Assembly: GCA_001804885.1 (NCBI GenBank)
Contig: MHBM01000289.1
Location: 2,860-36,395, forward strand
Direction: 5' to 3'
From: Lentisphaerae bacterium RIFOXYA12_FULL_48_11
GTDB taxonomy: Bacteria > Verrucomicrobiota > Kiritimatiellia > UBA8416 > YA12-FULL-48-11
DNA length: 33,536 bases
In this document: in pieces, positions 24,046 through 31,474 of the stretch
Layout: each line of letters starts with the position of its first letter
Position numbering within the stretch: position 1 is the first letter of the stretch
The notes under the pieces: model-generated
What the model was told of the DNA's origin: nothing
Databases searched by the model: none
The model's input: the letters and a program-made list of their open reading frames with translations, nothing else
Program-made: the position numbers and the translations under genes

Positions 24046-24492
24046 ATGAAAGAATACATAAATACGGATATGGTGGTCAGCACAGCAGAGGCAAGCATTA
24101 CCGAATGCGATAAGACTCGAATTCTTGTCGTTGACGACCAGAAAACAGTGCGCGATGTTTTTAAACTGCTGATTACATACGAACTCCCCGAGTGTCGTGT
24201 TGACCTGGCAGAAAACGGAGCCGAGGCCGTTGATCTGTTCAAAAAAGAACATGACGGGATACTGCTTATGGATCTGCACATGCCTGTGATGGACGGACAA
24301 ACAGCGTTTCATGAGATTGAGAAAATATGCATGTTAGAACACTGCAAAATGCCGGCAGTTTTATTCTGTACCGGGTATCAACCTCCCAACGGACTTAACA
24401 AAGTAATCGAAAATTCGGAACATGGCCTGCTTTTGAAACCAGTGTCAGGCGATAAGCTAGTAGCGGAAATAAGGAAAAGAATGGTAGCCTGA
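24046..24492 (+). CDS. Single-domain response regulator (CheY-like receiver)
   Basis: The 148 residues are one receiver domain after a 22-residue N-terminal extension. Conserved residues are Asp30 and Asp31 (VVDDQ), the phosphorylated Asp76 (LLMDLHMPVMDG), Thr109 (FCTG) and Lys131 (LLLKPVSG). No output domain follows, so it acts by protein contact, as CheY-type or relay proteins do. No histidine kinase is in the window. The start could also be ATG 24070, with no strong ribosome site for either. The 277-nt region upstream, shared with MATE, shows no clear promoter. Confidence 0.88.
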   Translation: MKEYINTDMVVSTAEASITECDKTRILVVDDQKTVRDVFKLLITYELPECRVDLAENGAEAVDLFKKEHDGILLMDLHMPVMDGQTAFHEIEKICMLEHCKMPAVLFCTGYQPPNGLNKVIENSEHGLLLKPVSGDKLVAEIRKRMVA

Positions 24493-24518
24493 TAATTCTA
24501 AAACATCCCATCTATAAT

Positions 24519-24550
24519 CCGGATTCTTTAAGATTTCTTAAAGAATCCGG
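24519..24550. repeat. Perfect 32-nt palindrome between convergent genes
   Basis: CCGGATTCTTTAAGA (24519-24533) and its exact complement (24536-24550) flank a TT spacer. No T-tract follows on either strand. It lies between the ends of the response regulator and the MFS gene and may be a bidirectional terminator-like hairpin or a protein-binding inverted repeat. Confidence 0.6.
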
Positions 24551-24608
24551 TGCCTGGACTGACTACACTGATCCATCACAACGGCAAACACATCAATGTA
24601 GAAAAAAC

Positions 24609-25892
24609 TTATACCTTTTCAGGAAACTTAGCCGGCTCCATACGTGGCACCAGCAAGTGAATGATACCAAAAGCAATAAGATAGGCAGTGGCACCAATCA
24701 AGAAAAGCACCCAGTAATTGCCCGTTCTATCCAGGACCTTGCCTATTACTTCGGCAAATAACATTGCACCAATAGATCCGGCCATACCACCCAGTCCGGT
24801 AACCGATCCAACTGCTCTCTTCGGGAACATATCAGAGACGGTCGTAAATATATTGGCAGACCACCCGGCATGTGCAGCCGCAGCCAAGCCAACAAGGAAC
24901 ACGGCAGTCCACAAATTTGGCGCCTTTGTAACCAGAACAACTGGCACAACGCTGCATGCACAGATAAATAATGCCAGCTTGCGGGAGAAATTGACCGATC
25001 TGCCACGGTGTAGCAGCGCAGATGAAATCATTCCACCACCAATACTGCCAACACTCACCATTGTATAAACAACAATCAGCGGCAAACCTATATGCTTGAG
25101 ATCCAGTTCAAATCTTGTATTCAGCCACTTCGGCAACCAGAACAGGTAAAACCACCATACTGGATCCGTCAGGAACTTGCCGACAATAAATGCCCATGTC
25201 TGGCGATATCCCAACAGGCTTAACCAAGAAATTTTCTCAGTGGAAGAATCATCTCCATCGCTCTGGATATGCGCAAGTTCCCTGGGATCAAGACTACGCC
25301 TCAATTCCGGTTTTGAATAAAGGGGAATCCACGCAAAAAGCCATAAAAAACCGATGGCGCCAGTTACTATAAAAGAGGCTTGCCACCCGTAATTGATTGT
25401 AAGCCATGGAATAACAGCCGGAGCAACAACTGCGCCTATATTCGCGCCGGAATTGAAAATACCAGTAGCAAACGCTCTCTCCTTTTTGGGGAACCATTCA
25501 GCCGTAGCCTTAATAGCTGCAGGGAAGTTTCCCGACTCGCCCAACCCCAGGAAGAAACGGGCCAACCCAAACCCCATCACTGAAGATACAGCCGCGTGCG
25601 CCATAGCTGCAACACTCCAGAAAATCATTGCGCCGGAATAGCAGATTTTTGTACCCCATACATCTATAAACCGTCCGAAAAGTACAAGACCAATTGCATA
25701 CGCAAACTGGAAGGCAATAACTATGCGGGCATACTGGACTTCGGTCCAACCAATGGCCTTCTGCAGATCCGGTGCCAGGATTCCAAGAACCTGTCTGTCA
25801 ATATAGTTGATAGTAGTGGCAAAAAAAAGCAGGGCACATATGACCCAGCGGTACTTGCCGATTTTTTCTGAAACTTCACGCATTTCCGTCAT
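24609..25892 (-). CDS. MFS transporter, hexuronate/organic anion (ACS) type
   Basis: The 427 residues have about twelve membrane helices and the opening YRWVICALLFFATTINYIDR that is typical of the anion:cation symporter family (ExuT, GudP). The first-loop motif GRFIDVWGTK (A-motif) and GLGESGNFPAAIKATAEWFP follow. Such proteins import hexuronates, galactonate or similar acids with H+. No sugar-acid catabolic gene is nearby, so the substrate is uncertain. AAGGA about eight nt before ATG 25892 supports the start. A terminator for the upstream gene separates them, so it is probably transcribed alone. Confidence 0.92.
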   Translation of the reverse strand: MTEMREVSEKIGKYRWVICALLFFATTINYIDRQVLGILAPDLQKAIGWTEVQYARIVIAFQFAYAIGLVLFGRFIDVWGTKICYSGAMIFWSVAAMAHAAVSSVMGFGLARFFLGLGESGNFPAAIKATAEWFPKKERAFATGIFNSGANIGAVVAPAVIPWLTINYGWQASFIVTGAIGFLWLFAWIPLYSKPELRRSLDPRELAHIQSDGDDSSTEKISWLSLLGYRQTWAFIVGKFLTDPVWWFYLFWLPKWLNTRFELDLKHIGLPLIVVYTMVSVGSIGGGMISSALLHRGRSVNFSRKLALFICACSVVPVVLVTKAPNLWTAVFLVGLAAAAHAGWSANIFTTVSDMFPKRAVGSVTGLGGMAGSIGAMLFAEVIGKVLDRTGNYWVLFLIGATAYLIAFGIIHLLVPRMEPAKFPEKV

Positions 25893-25922
25893 CGCTCAAT
25901 CCTTTCAATGCAATTCCAGATT

Positions 25923-25952
25923 AAAAACAGGAAACCGGATGTTACCAGTTTC
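25923..25952 (-). terminator. Rho-independent terminator after the 410-residue secreted protein gene
   Basis: On the minus strand GAAACTGG-taacat-CCGGTTTC (8 pairs, one U-G) is followed by CTGTTTTT. It lies 24 nt after the stop at 25977 and upstream of the MFS gene. Confidence 0.6.
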
Positions 25953-25976
25953 ATTATAGCTGGCAATACTAATCCC

Positions 25977-27209
25977 CTACTTATTATCCTCTACAGTCAG
26001 ACTTGCGCCACCAACACTAGCCTCTAGTCTCTTAAACTCTTCTTCCGCTCTTTCAAGTAGCGAAACCTGGCGCTCCTGTCTGGCTCCGGCAACAACAGCT
26101 TCCAAAAATCTGCCATAGGCGTCCACGACATCATTAAAATCCTTCCCCTTACCCACACCAAGAAGCTTTAGTTCTGAGATTTTATTTTTTAATACTGTCG
26201 GCATCCAGTCGGGCTGCTTTGCACCGATAAGATTTTCAAATGTTATCCTCTGGCCAATATCAGGACTCAATGGCATACCAATATCACCATGTCGCAAAAC
26301 CAGGCGCTCTTTAAGTTGTTCCACCTGCAGTGCCGTAGCTATTCCTAATCTGTGAACCACACGCCATTGACTTAAAATCCAATTCTCCCACTTTTCATCT
26401 ACATCTGCAGCATAACGACAGCCTGTGATATTCTTTGTAAACCACGCTTGAGAAATCTTACCTCGCTTGGACAAATCTTCGAACATTCGGCGAAATAAAT
26501 TCTCCCGGTCCGGAAGCGATTCAATCCAGGCAATGATTACACTGTAAACTGATTTAGAAGGATAATTCTTTGCTGCCGGCCCCAAGATAAGCAGTTCAGG
26601 AAAAGGCTTAAGTTGCGCCCTTTTCCAAAGCATGAGAACTGTATCTGCATCTCTGGCCCTCAAATCCTGATATATGTATCTGGAAAGACCCTGCCAGATC
26701 CATTCGGGCACACTGTTTGTATGAAACCCTACAGGCGCCTGAGAAGAGTCTGCCGCGTTCTGTTTAGATTGCAGCCAGATAACTAATCCATCCAGCAAAA
26801 GCTTGCAAAGGGCTTCATTTGCCTCCAGGACGTCAGTTTTGTTGTAATTATAAATCTTAAGTCGCAGGACAAGAAACTGCCCCTCAACCACTTCTTCGGT
26901 AATAATTTTTCCTGAATCCCCTAGACTCCGATCATCGGTGGTAACTATTCTTATAACCCAGGATTCACCATAAGGTAATCTGACAGCAATCGCCCTTTCC
27001 ACTTTGGCAGCAACCTCCTCAGCCCAGACCCCAAGTTCAAGATTCTGGACGGCATTGCTACCTTCAAGGAGAAAACGGCCATCCGCAGACCTGCTGGTAT
27101 GCGAACCGGAGAATTTCAGAAACTTTCCATCACCTGTATCCTGTGCAATAAGATCAGGCAAATTCATCAGAAGAAGAAAAAATAAAAAATAAAACACTCT
27201 GAGCAACAT
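25977..27209 (-). CDS. Secreted protein of unknown function (possible degenerate peptidase-MA-like)
   Basis: The 410 residues from ATG 27209 have an export signal (MLLRVFYFLFFLLLMNLPDLIA, about 1-22). A beta-rich N-terminal half includes VRLPYGESWVIRIVTTDD. A helical C-terminal half includes a block SVPEWIWQGLSRYIY, reminiscent of gluzincin-like MA peptidases but without an HExxH motif, so enzymatic activity is unlikely. The end has a coiled-coil-like stretch (LLERAEEEFKRLEASV). GGAG seven nt upstream decides the start over the TTG at 27227. It is 57 nt downstream of the zinc-ribbon membrane protein and probably cotranscribed. Family not recognised. Confidence 0.75.
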   Translation of the reverse strand: MLLRVFYFLFFLLLMNLPDLIAQDTGDGKFLKFSGSHTSRSADGRFLLEGSNAVQNLELGVWAEEVAAKVERAIAVRLPYGESWVIRIVTTDDRSLGDSGKIITEEVVEGQFLVLRLKIYNYNKTDVLEANEALCKLLLDGLVIWLQSKQNAADSSQAPVGFHTNSVPEWIWQGLSRYIYQDLRARDADTVLMLWKRAQLKPFPELLILGPAAKNYPSKSVYSVIIAWIESLPDRENLFRRMFEDLSKRGKISQAWFTKNITGCRYAADVDEKWENWILSQWRVVHRLGIATALQVEQLKERLVLRHGDIGMPLSPDIGQRITFENLIGAKQPDWMPTVLKNKISELKLLGVGKGKDFNDVVDAYGRFLEAVVAGARQERQVSLLERAEEEFKRLEASVGGASLTVEDNK

Positions 27210-27266
27210 CTCTTGCTCCGCAGACAAAAAAGGGAATCAGCTTTATTTCACAGGAAGGCCTGTAGC

Positions 27267-27959
27267 TTATTTCTTACCTGCAATCAGAGACATTTTACCA
27301 TCCTCAATCTTGATATCTTCAACACAACTGAGGTTGGCATTCTTTGGCTCGGACATTACAATCTTTGAAATAAACTTATCCCCTATTCGAGCCAGAGGGC
27401 CTGGAAGCGGCAAATGCCCTATAGATGCCCTTGCGGCTTTCAGCCTTGCACCTTCCGGCACATACTTGACCTCGACAGAAAGTGCTATTGGCACCTTCAC
27501 CTTCTCTACTTTAATTTCGTAATACACGTTCATCATGCGAGTAACGAGAAGACCTTTGAACATTTTAACGCTCATGGAGTTGATCTTCGACTTCTTGGCA
27601 AGGACTTCGGTACAGTAACCATTCAAATCCTGTTCGGTAACACTATATGAAAAACGCTGACCGGCCTTAAGCCTTTCCAAAGAAGCAATCTGGCCCTCAA
27701 TCTTTCTTCCACCGGCAGAAGTCCCTCCGGCCCCTATCAACTCATTAACAGGCCACATAACCAGACCAACCAAAGCCACTACGAGGAGGAAAAGTGGTAT
27801 AAACACCAACTTGGGCCAGTTGGCTCTCAGCCAGCTCTCCTCGTTACTTTTCACCAGCATCTGATTCGACATGTGAGTCAGATCAAGCTTGGCACCACAC
27901 GACATACAAAACACACGCCCAAGCTGATTATCGGTACCGCATTTTGCACAAATTATCAT
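27267..27959 (-). CDS. Zinc-ribbon membrane protein, function unknown
   Basis: The 230 residues begin with a four-cysteine zinc ribbon (MIICAKCGTDNQLGRVFCMSCG). A linker, one transmembrane helix (LVFIPLFLLVVALVGLVMW, about 52-70) and a predicted extracytoplasmic beta-rich domain follow. ATG 27959 is preferred to GTG 27968 because AGG lies about eight nt before it and the zinc ribbon begins immediately. It starts 9 nt after the FmdB-like gene, so fmdB-like, this gene and the 410-residue protein form a probable operon. The periplasmic domain has sites of the style EVKYVPEGARLKAARASIGH but no catalytic motif. Family not recognised. Confidence 0.78.
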   Translation of the reverse strand: MIICAKCGTDNQLGRVFCMSCGAKLDLTHMSNQMLVKSNEESWLRANWPKLVFIPLFLLVVALVGLVMWPVNELIGAGGTSAGGRKIEGQIASLERLKAGQRFSYSVTEQDLNGYCTEVLAKKSKINSMSVKMFKGLLVTRMMNVYYEIKVEKVKVPIALSVEVKYVPEGARLKAARASIGHLPLPGPLARIGDKFISKIVMSEPKNANLSCVEDIKIEDGKMSLIAGKK

Positions 27960-27968
27960 AAGCCACAC

Positions 27969-28238
27969 CTAATCCTTCTTTATTGACGTGGTTTTGCTTT
28001 TCGAATCTGTGGTTGAAGATGTTTTAGATGGCTTACTTTCCCCACCGCCAGAGCTTTTCTTTTTGTAATCGGTCTCGTAAAAGCCGCTCCCCTTGAAGAT
28101 TATTCCAGCACCCGCCCCCAAAAGCCTCCTCACTTTGCCGCGGCATTCTGGACACTTTTGCAGTGGTTTATCTTTCATGCTCTGGAATTTTTCAAAGTGA
28201 TGCTGGCACTTTGTACATTCGTATTCGTATGTGGGCAT
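27969..28238 (-). CDS. FmdB-family zinc-ribbon protein
   Basis: The 89 residues open MPTYEYECTKCQHHFEKFQS and continue QKCPECRGKVRRLLGAG, the CxxC...CxxC ribbon of the FmdB family, named after a putative regulator of formamidase/amidase genes. The middle FKGSGFYETDYKKK is also typical. A low-complexity Ser/Thr/Lys tail ends it. The frame is open upstream to 28484, but ATG 28238 matches the family start and has GGAG upstream. The molecular role of this widespread family is not well defined. Confidence 0.9.
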   Translation of the reverse strand: MPTYEYECTKCQHHFEKFQSMKDKPLQKCPECRGKVRRLLGAGAGIIFKGSGFYETDYKKKSSGGGESKPSKTSSTTDSKSKTTSIKKD

Positions 28239-28268
28239 TACCTCACTCCATTTCTTTAAATTGAACGA

Positions 28269-28297
28269 AGTGTACTTCAGTGTTATCAGACTGTCAA
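28269..28297 (-). promoter_or_regulatory. Probable promoter of the FmdB-type operon
   Basis: On the minus strand TTGACA (28292-28297, perfect) is followed after 17 nt by TACACT (28269-28274, 4/6), placing the transcription start about 25 nt before the ATG. A short palindrome GAAGTGTACTTC (28267-28278) overlaps the -10 and could be an operator. Confidence 0.5.
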
Positions 28298-28347
28298 ACC
28301 TGCATATTCTGCTTGCACCCGACCAACTGATGAATAAGCTATGAAAA

Positions 28348-29214
28348 ATGTTTGATTTGAAGAAATATCTAGACAGGCGCAGCATTATCGTCGATGAAGT
28401 GCTGGACAAATTGATACCGGCACCAGACATCAGACCGACAATCCTGCACAAAGCAATGCGATACAGCGTATTTTCCGGAGGCAAACGAATCAGACCTATA
28501 CTCTGCCTTGCTGCTGCAGAAGTCGTTGGATCCTCTTATCGCAGCGCCCTTATTCCTGCAGCCTCCATTGAACTTCTACACACCTATACACTTGTCCACG
28601 ATGATCTGCCTTGCATGGATAACGACGATTTCCGAAGGGGGAAGCCAACGGTACATAAAAAATTCGGCGAAGCAAACGCCGTTCTCACGGGTGACGCACT
28701 TCAAGCCCTCGCCTTTGAAGTCATCGTCCGGACACAGACCGTAGCCGCATCCACCAAGGCCAAACTAGTCCAGGAACTTGCATGTGCAGCGGGAAGCACT
28801 GGTGTCATCGGGGGACAAGTCGAAGATCTTGCCGCAATCTCCAGAAAACAAACCAAAGGCATGATCGACTTCATACACCTTCACAAGACCGCAGATCTCT
28901 TTCGCGCATCTCTTCGCATGGGGGCCTTATCCAGTGGTGCCAGCAGAAAAGAGATTGAGGCGCTTACAATATACGGCAGTAACCTGGGACTTGCTTTCCA
29001 AATTACAGACGATCTGCTGGACGCCGGCCAGCCTGACTCAAGAACCCATTCAGACAAACCTGAACTCACATGTCTTTCTGTCATGACACCGGCAAAAGCA
29101 CGCATGAAAGCAGAGACACTTATTCACGATGCAATGACATCCCTGCAGAGCCTTAAAGCCGCCTGCCAGCCGCTCATTTCCATTGCCCAGTTCGTAATTA
29201 CACGCACTTATTGA
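28348..29214 (+). CDS. ispA: Polyprenyl (farnesyl/geranylgeranyl-type) diphosphate synthase
   Basis: This enzyme condenses isopentenyl diphosphate with allylic diphosphates in isoprenoid synthesis. The 288 residues contain GGKRIRP (44-50), the first aspartate-rich motif DDLPCMD (Asp85, 86, 91) followed by RRGKPT (97-102), GGQVEDL (155-161), and the second aspartate-rich motif DDLLD (221-225). The region after the second motif is short but complete. Length fits short-chain IspA-type enzymes. Chain length of the product is inferred, not shown. The ribosome site is weak. It is divergent from the FmdB operon and followed by gcvH after 122 nt. Confidence 0.92.
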   Translation: MFDLKKYLDRRSIIVDEVLDKLIPAPDIRPTILHKAMRYSVFSGGKRIRPILCLAAAEVVGSSYRSALIPAASIELLHTYTLVHDDLPCMDNDDFRRGKPTVHKKFGEANAVLTGDALQALAFEVIVRTQTVAASTKAKLVQELACAAGSTGVIGGQVEDLAAISRKQTKGMIDFIHLHKTADLFRASLRMGALSSGASRKEIEALTIYGSNLGLAFQITDDLLDAGQPDSRTHSDKPELTCLSVMTPAKARMKAETLIHDAMTSLQSLKAACQPLISIAQFVITRTY

Positions 29215-29252
29215 CCTCATGTACCAGCCTCCGATGAATATTTTTTGAAAAA

Positions 29253-29285
29253 GATGCTTGACCTGACGAAAGCATCCTGTAAAAG
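29253..29285 (+). promoter_or_regulatory. Hairpin and possible promoter before gcvH
   Basis: GATGCTT (29253-29259) pairs with AAGCATC (29270-29276) around a 10-nt loop. The same stretch reads TTGACC (29258-29263) and, after 16 nt, TAAAAG (29280-29285), a weak promoter match. A lack of T-tract argues against a terminator. Either role is possible. Confidence 0.3.
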
Positions 29286-29336
29286 GCTGTCAATTCTTTA
29301 AGGGATACCAGCAACAAGGGTAAGGTGAAAAAAAGT

Positions 29337-29726
29337 ATGATTGAACAAACCAAACTAAAATATACCAGGACCCATGAATGGGTTCATATTAAGGGTAAAA
29401 AAATCATTGTCGGCATGACAGACTTCGGGCAACAACAGTTGTCCGATATAACAAGCATTGATCTGCCCGAGCCTGACGAGCATCACTATGACGCAGGCGA
29501 AGAAATCGGAGTCATGGAATCAGTAAAAACGTCTGCTGACTTCCATGCACCGTTATCAGGAACGATTACTGCCACAAACACAGAACTTCTCAGCCGTCCC
29601 GAGCTAATCAACTCGGATCCCTACGGGCGTGGATGGATCGTCGAGATGACGCCCGACAGCATGGTCGAGCTAAACAGCCTCATGGACATTGACGAGTACG
29701 AGAATTCTCTACCTGAAGAAGAATAA
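29337..29726 (+). CDS. gcvH: Glycine cleavage system H protein
   Basis: This is a lipoyl carrier that shuttles the aminomethyl group in glycine cleavage, and in many bacteria it is also the entry point for lipoylation of other complexes. The 129 residues show the beta-barrel fold with THEWVHIKGKKIIVGMTDFG, and the lipoylated lysine Lys64 in GVMESVKTSADFHAPLSG. ATG 29337 has AGGTG nine nt upstream; GTG 29325 is an in-frame alternative adding four residues. No gcvT, gcvP or lipoyl ligase is adjacent, and the neighbours are isoprenoid and phospholipid genes. Confidence 0.93.
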   Translation: MIEQTKLKYTRTHEWVHIKGKKIIVGMTDFGQQQLSDITSIDLPEPDEHHYDAGEEIGVMESVKTSADFHAPLSGTITATNTELLSRPELINSDPYGRGWIVEMTPDSMVELNSLMDIDEYENSLPEEE

Positions 29727-29800
29727 CATGCAGCAGGCTCCGGATGCGACAAAGCGCAGCTCGCTGCATTCACGGAAGTCTCCAGCCAAGGATGTAAGTT

Positions 29801-30475
29801 ATGCATACGGTCCTGGTATTTGCAGTCTTCGGGATGATTTCATATTTTCTTGGCGCAATACCATTCGGCTATATCATTGCCAAGGCACAAGGCATTGACC
29901 TTTACAAAACCGGAAGCGGCAGCATCGGCGCCACTAACGTATTCCGTTCGGTGGGGAAAAAATGGGGAATCCTTACATTCATTCTGGACGCACTTAAGGG
30001 CTTCGTTCCCGCCTTTTTTTGCCCCGTAATTGCCGCAAGTTATGCAGCTGACAGTAATCAGCTTCTTCTCGCCCTACTGTGCTCGGCACTGGCGGTTATA
30101 GGCCACAACTGGCCGGTATATCTTGGATTCAAAGGCGGCAAGGGAATAGCAACAAGCGCAGGCGCGCTGATAGGTATTGTTCCTATACTGATCGGAACAG
30201 GACTACTGACTTGGGCTATTGTCTTCCTGCTAACACGCTACGTTTCTGTGGCCTCAATCACTGCAGCCGTCGTTATTATGATTGCCGGGTGGTTATTCTA
30301 CCTTAATCAGGGACTGCCCCTGCCCATCGCCCTGACGATCCTGGGACTCTTCGCCATTTGGCGGCACAAATCAAATATCCAGCGCCTGATTAACGGAACC
30401 GAACACAGATTTGAATTCCGGAAGAAAAAGAACAAATTGGAAAACATGGCGAATGACAATCCACCGCAAAGCTAA
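29801..30475 (+). CDS. plsY: Glycerol-3-phosphate acyltransferase PlsY
   Basis: PlsY transfers acyl groups from acyl phosphate to glycerol-3-phosphate, the first step of phosphatidic acid synthesis, in the inner membrane. The 224 residues contain the three PlsY signatures: GSGSIGATNVFR near residue 40, GHNWPVYLGFKGGKGIATS near 105, and the C-terminal RHKSNIQRLINGTEHRF. There are about five membrane helices. AAGGA eight nt before the ATG supports the start. Its end overlaps gpsA, whose product is its substrate, so the pair is a functional operon. Confidence 0.96.
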   Translation: MHTVLVFAVFGMISYFLGAIPFGYIIAKAQGIDLYKTGSGSIGATNVFRSVGKKWGILTFILDALKGFVPAFFCPVIAASYAADSNQLLLALLCSALAVIGHNWPVYLGFKGGKGIATSAGALIGIVPILIGTGLLTWAIVFLLTRYVSVASITAAVVIMIAGWLFYLNQGLPLPIALTILGLFAIWRHKSNIQRLINGTEHRFEFRKKKNKLENMANDNPPQS

Positions 30476-31460
30476 AAATATCTGCATAATCGGAGATGGC
30501 GGCTGGGGAACGGCCCTTGCCCTTGTACTGAACAAAAACGGTCACAGGGTGACAATATGGGGTCCTTTCGCCGATTACATCGAACAAATAAAAAACTCGG
30601 GCGAAAACGCATCTTACCTGCCAGGAATCAGACTGCCGTCCTCATTGGAGTGGACTGCTAACAGAAACGCCGCAGCTGCTGATGCAGACATTGCAGTTCT
30701 TGCTGTTCCCACAAAGTATTACCGCGATGTTGCGGAATCATTTCACGGTCTTCTTCCAAAAACATGCCGCATCCTGAGCGTTGCAAAAGGATTCGATCCT
30801 AAAACGCAGAAACGCATGACTGAAATTGCAGAAGAAACGCTCGGTCACCATTCTATTGCCGCTCTTTCAGGGCCAAGTCACGCAGAGGAAGTCGCCGCTG
30901 GAATCCCTACAGCAGTCACAGTGGCATCAAAAAACCAGGAGTACAGCAGCGATCTTCAGAAAATATTCTCCAATAATCTCTTCCGGGTTTACACCTCCGA
31001 TGATGTCACAGGTATTGAATTAGGCGGTGCACTGAAAAATGTCATCGCAGTTGCGGTTGGAGTAAGCGACGGGCTTGGTTTCGGCGACAATACAAGGGCC
31101 GCTCTTATCACCCGTGGACTTGTTGAAATAACCCGGCTTGGACAGGCACTTGGAGCAAAGGTTTCGACATTCTCAGGTTTAAGCGGATTGGGTGACCTCA
31201 TCGTGACATGCACAAGCCGTCACAGCAGGAACAGGAATGTCGGAGAAAGACTTGGCAAAGGTGAAAAGATTGACGCCATAATGTCGGGGATGAAACAGGT
31301 AGCTGAAGGGATATGGAACTGCTCGATTGCCCGTGACCTGGCCCGCAAAGCTCGGATAGACGTCCCTATCACGAATGAAGTCTACGCAATTGTCCACAAA
31401 GGCAAGAACCCTCTCGCCGCGGTGAAATCGCTCATGTCCCGGGGTGTTAAACCAGAATAG
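30453..31460 (+). CDS. gpsA: Glycerol-3-phosphate dehydrogenase (NAD(P)+)
   Basis: GpsA reduces dihydroxyacetone phosphate to glycerol-3-phosphate, the substrate of PlsY. The 335 residues show the nucleotide-binding loop GDGGWG (14-19), AKG (111-113), SGPSHAEEV (139-147) and the catalytic lysine block GGALKNVIAV (Lys195), with GLGDLIVTC later. ATG 30453 is chosen, within the plsY 3' end (23-nt overlap), because the family N-terminus begins there; an in-frame TTG at 30411 would add 14 unrelated residues. Length is typical. Confidence 0.96.
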   Translation: MTIHRKAKNICIIGDGGWGTALALVLNKNGHRVTIWGPFADYIEQIKNSGENASYLPGIRLPSSLEWTANRNAAAADADIAVLAVPTKYYRDVAESFHGLLPKTCRILSVAKGFDPKTQKRMTEIAEETLGHHSIAALSGPSHAEEVAAGIPTAVTVASKNQEYSSDLQKIFSNNLFRVYTSDDVTGIELGGALKNVIAVAVGVSDGLGFGDNTRAALITRGLVEITRLGQALGAKVSTFSGLSGLGDLIVTCTSRHSRNRNVGERLGKGEKIDAIMSGMKQVAEGIWNCSIARDLARKARIDVPITNEVYAIVHKGKNPLAAVKSLMSRGVKPE

Positions 31461-31474
31461 TTATTACAGCATGC

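Noticed and set aside
28239..28484. Upstream open extension of the FmdB-like frame
   Set aside because: The extension covers the promoter region and the start of ispA on the other strand; FmdB proteins begin at the MPTYEYEC motif.
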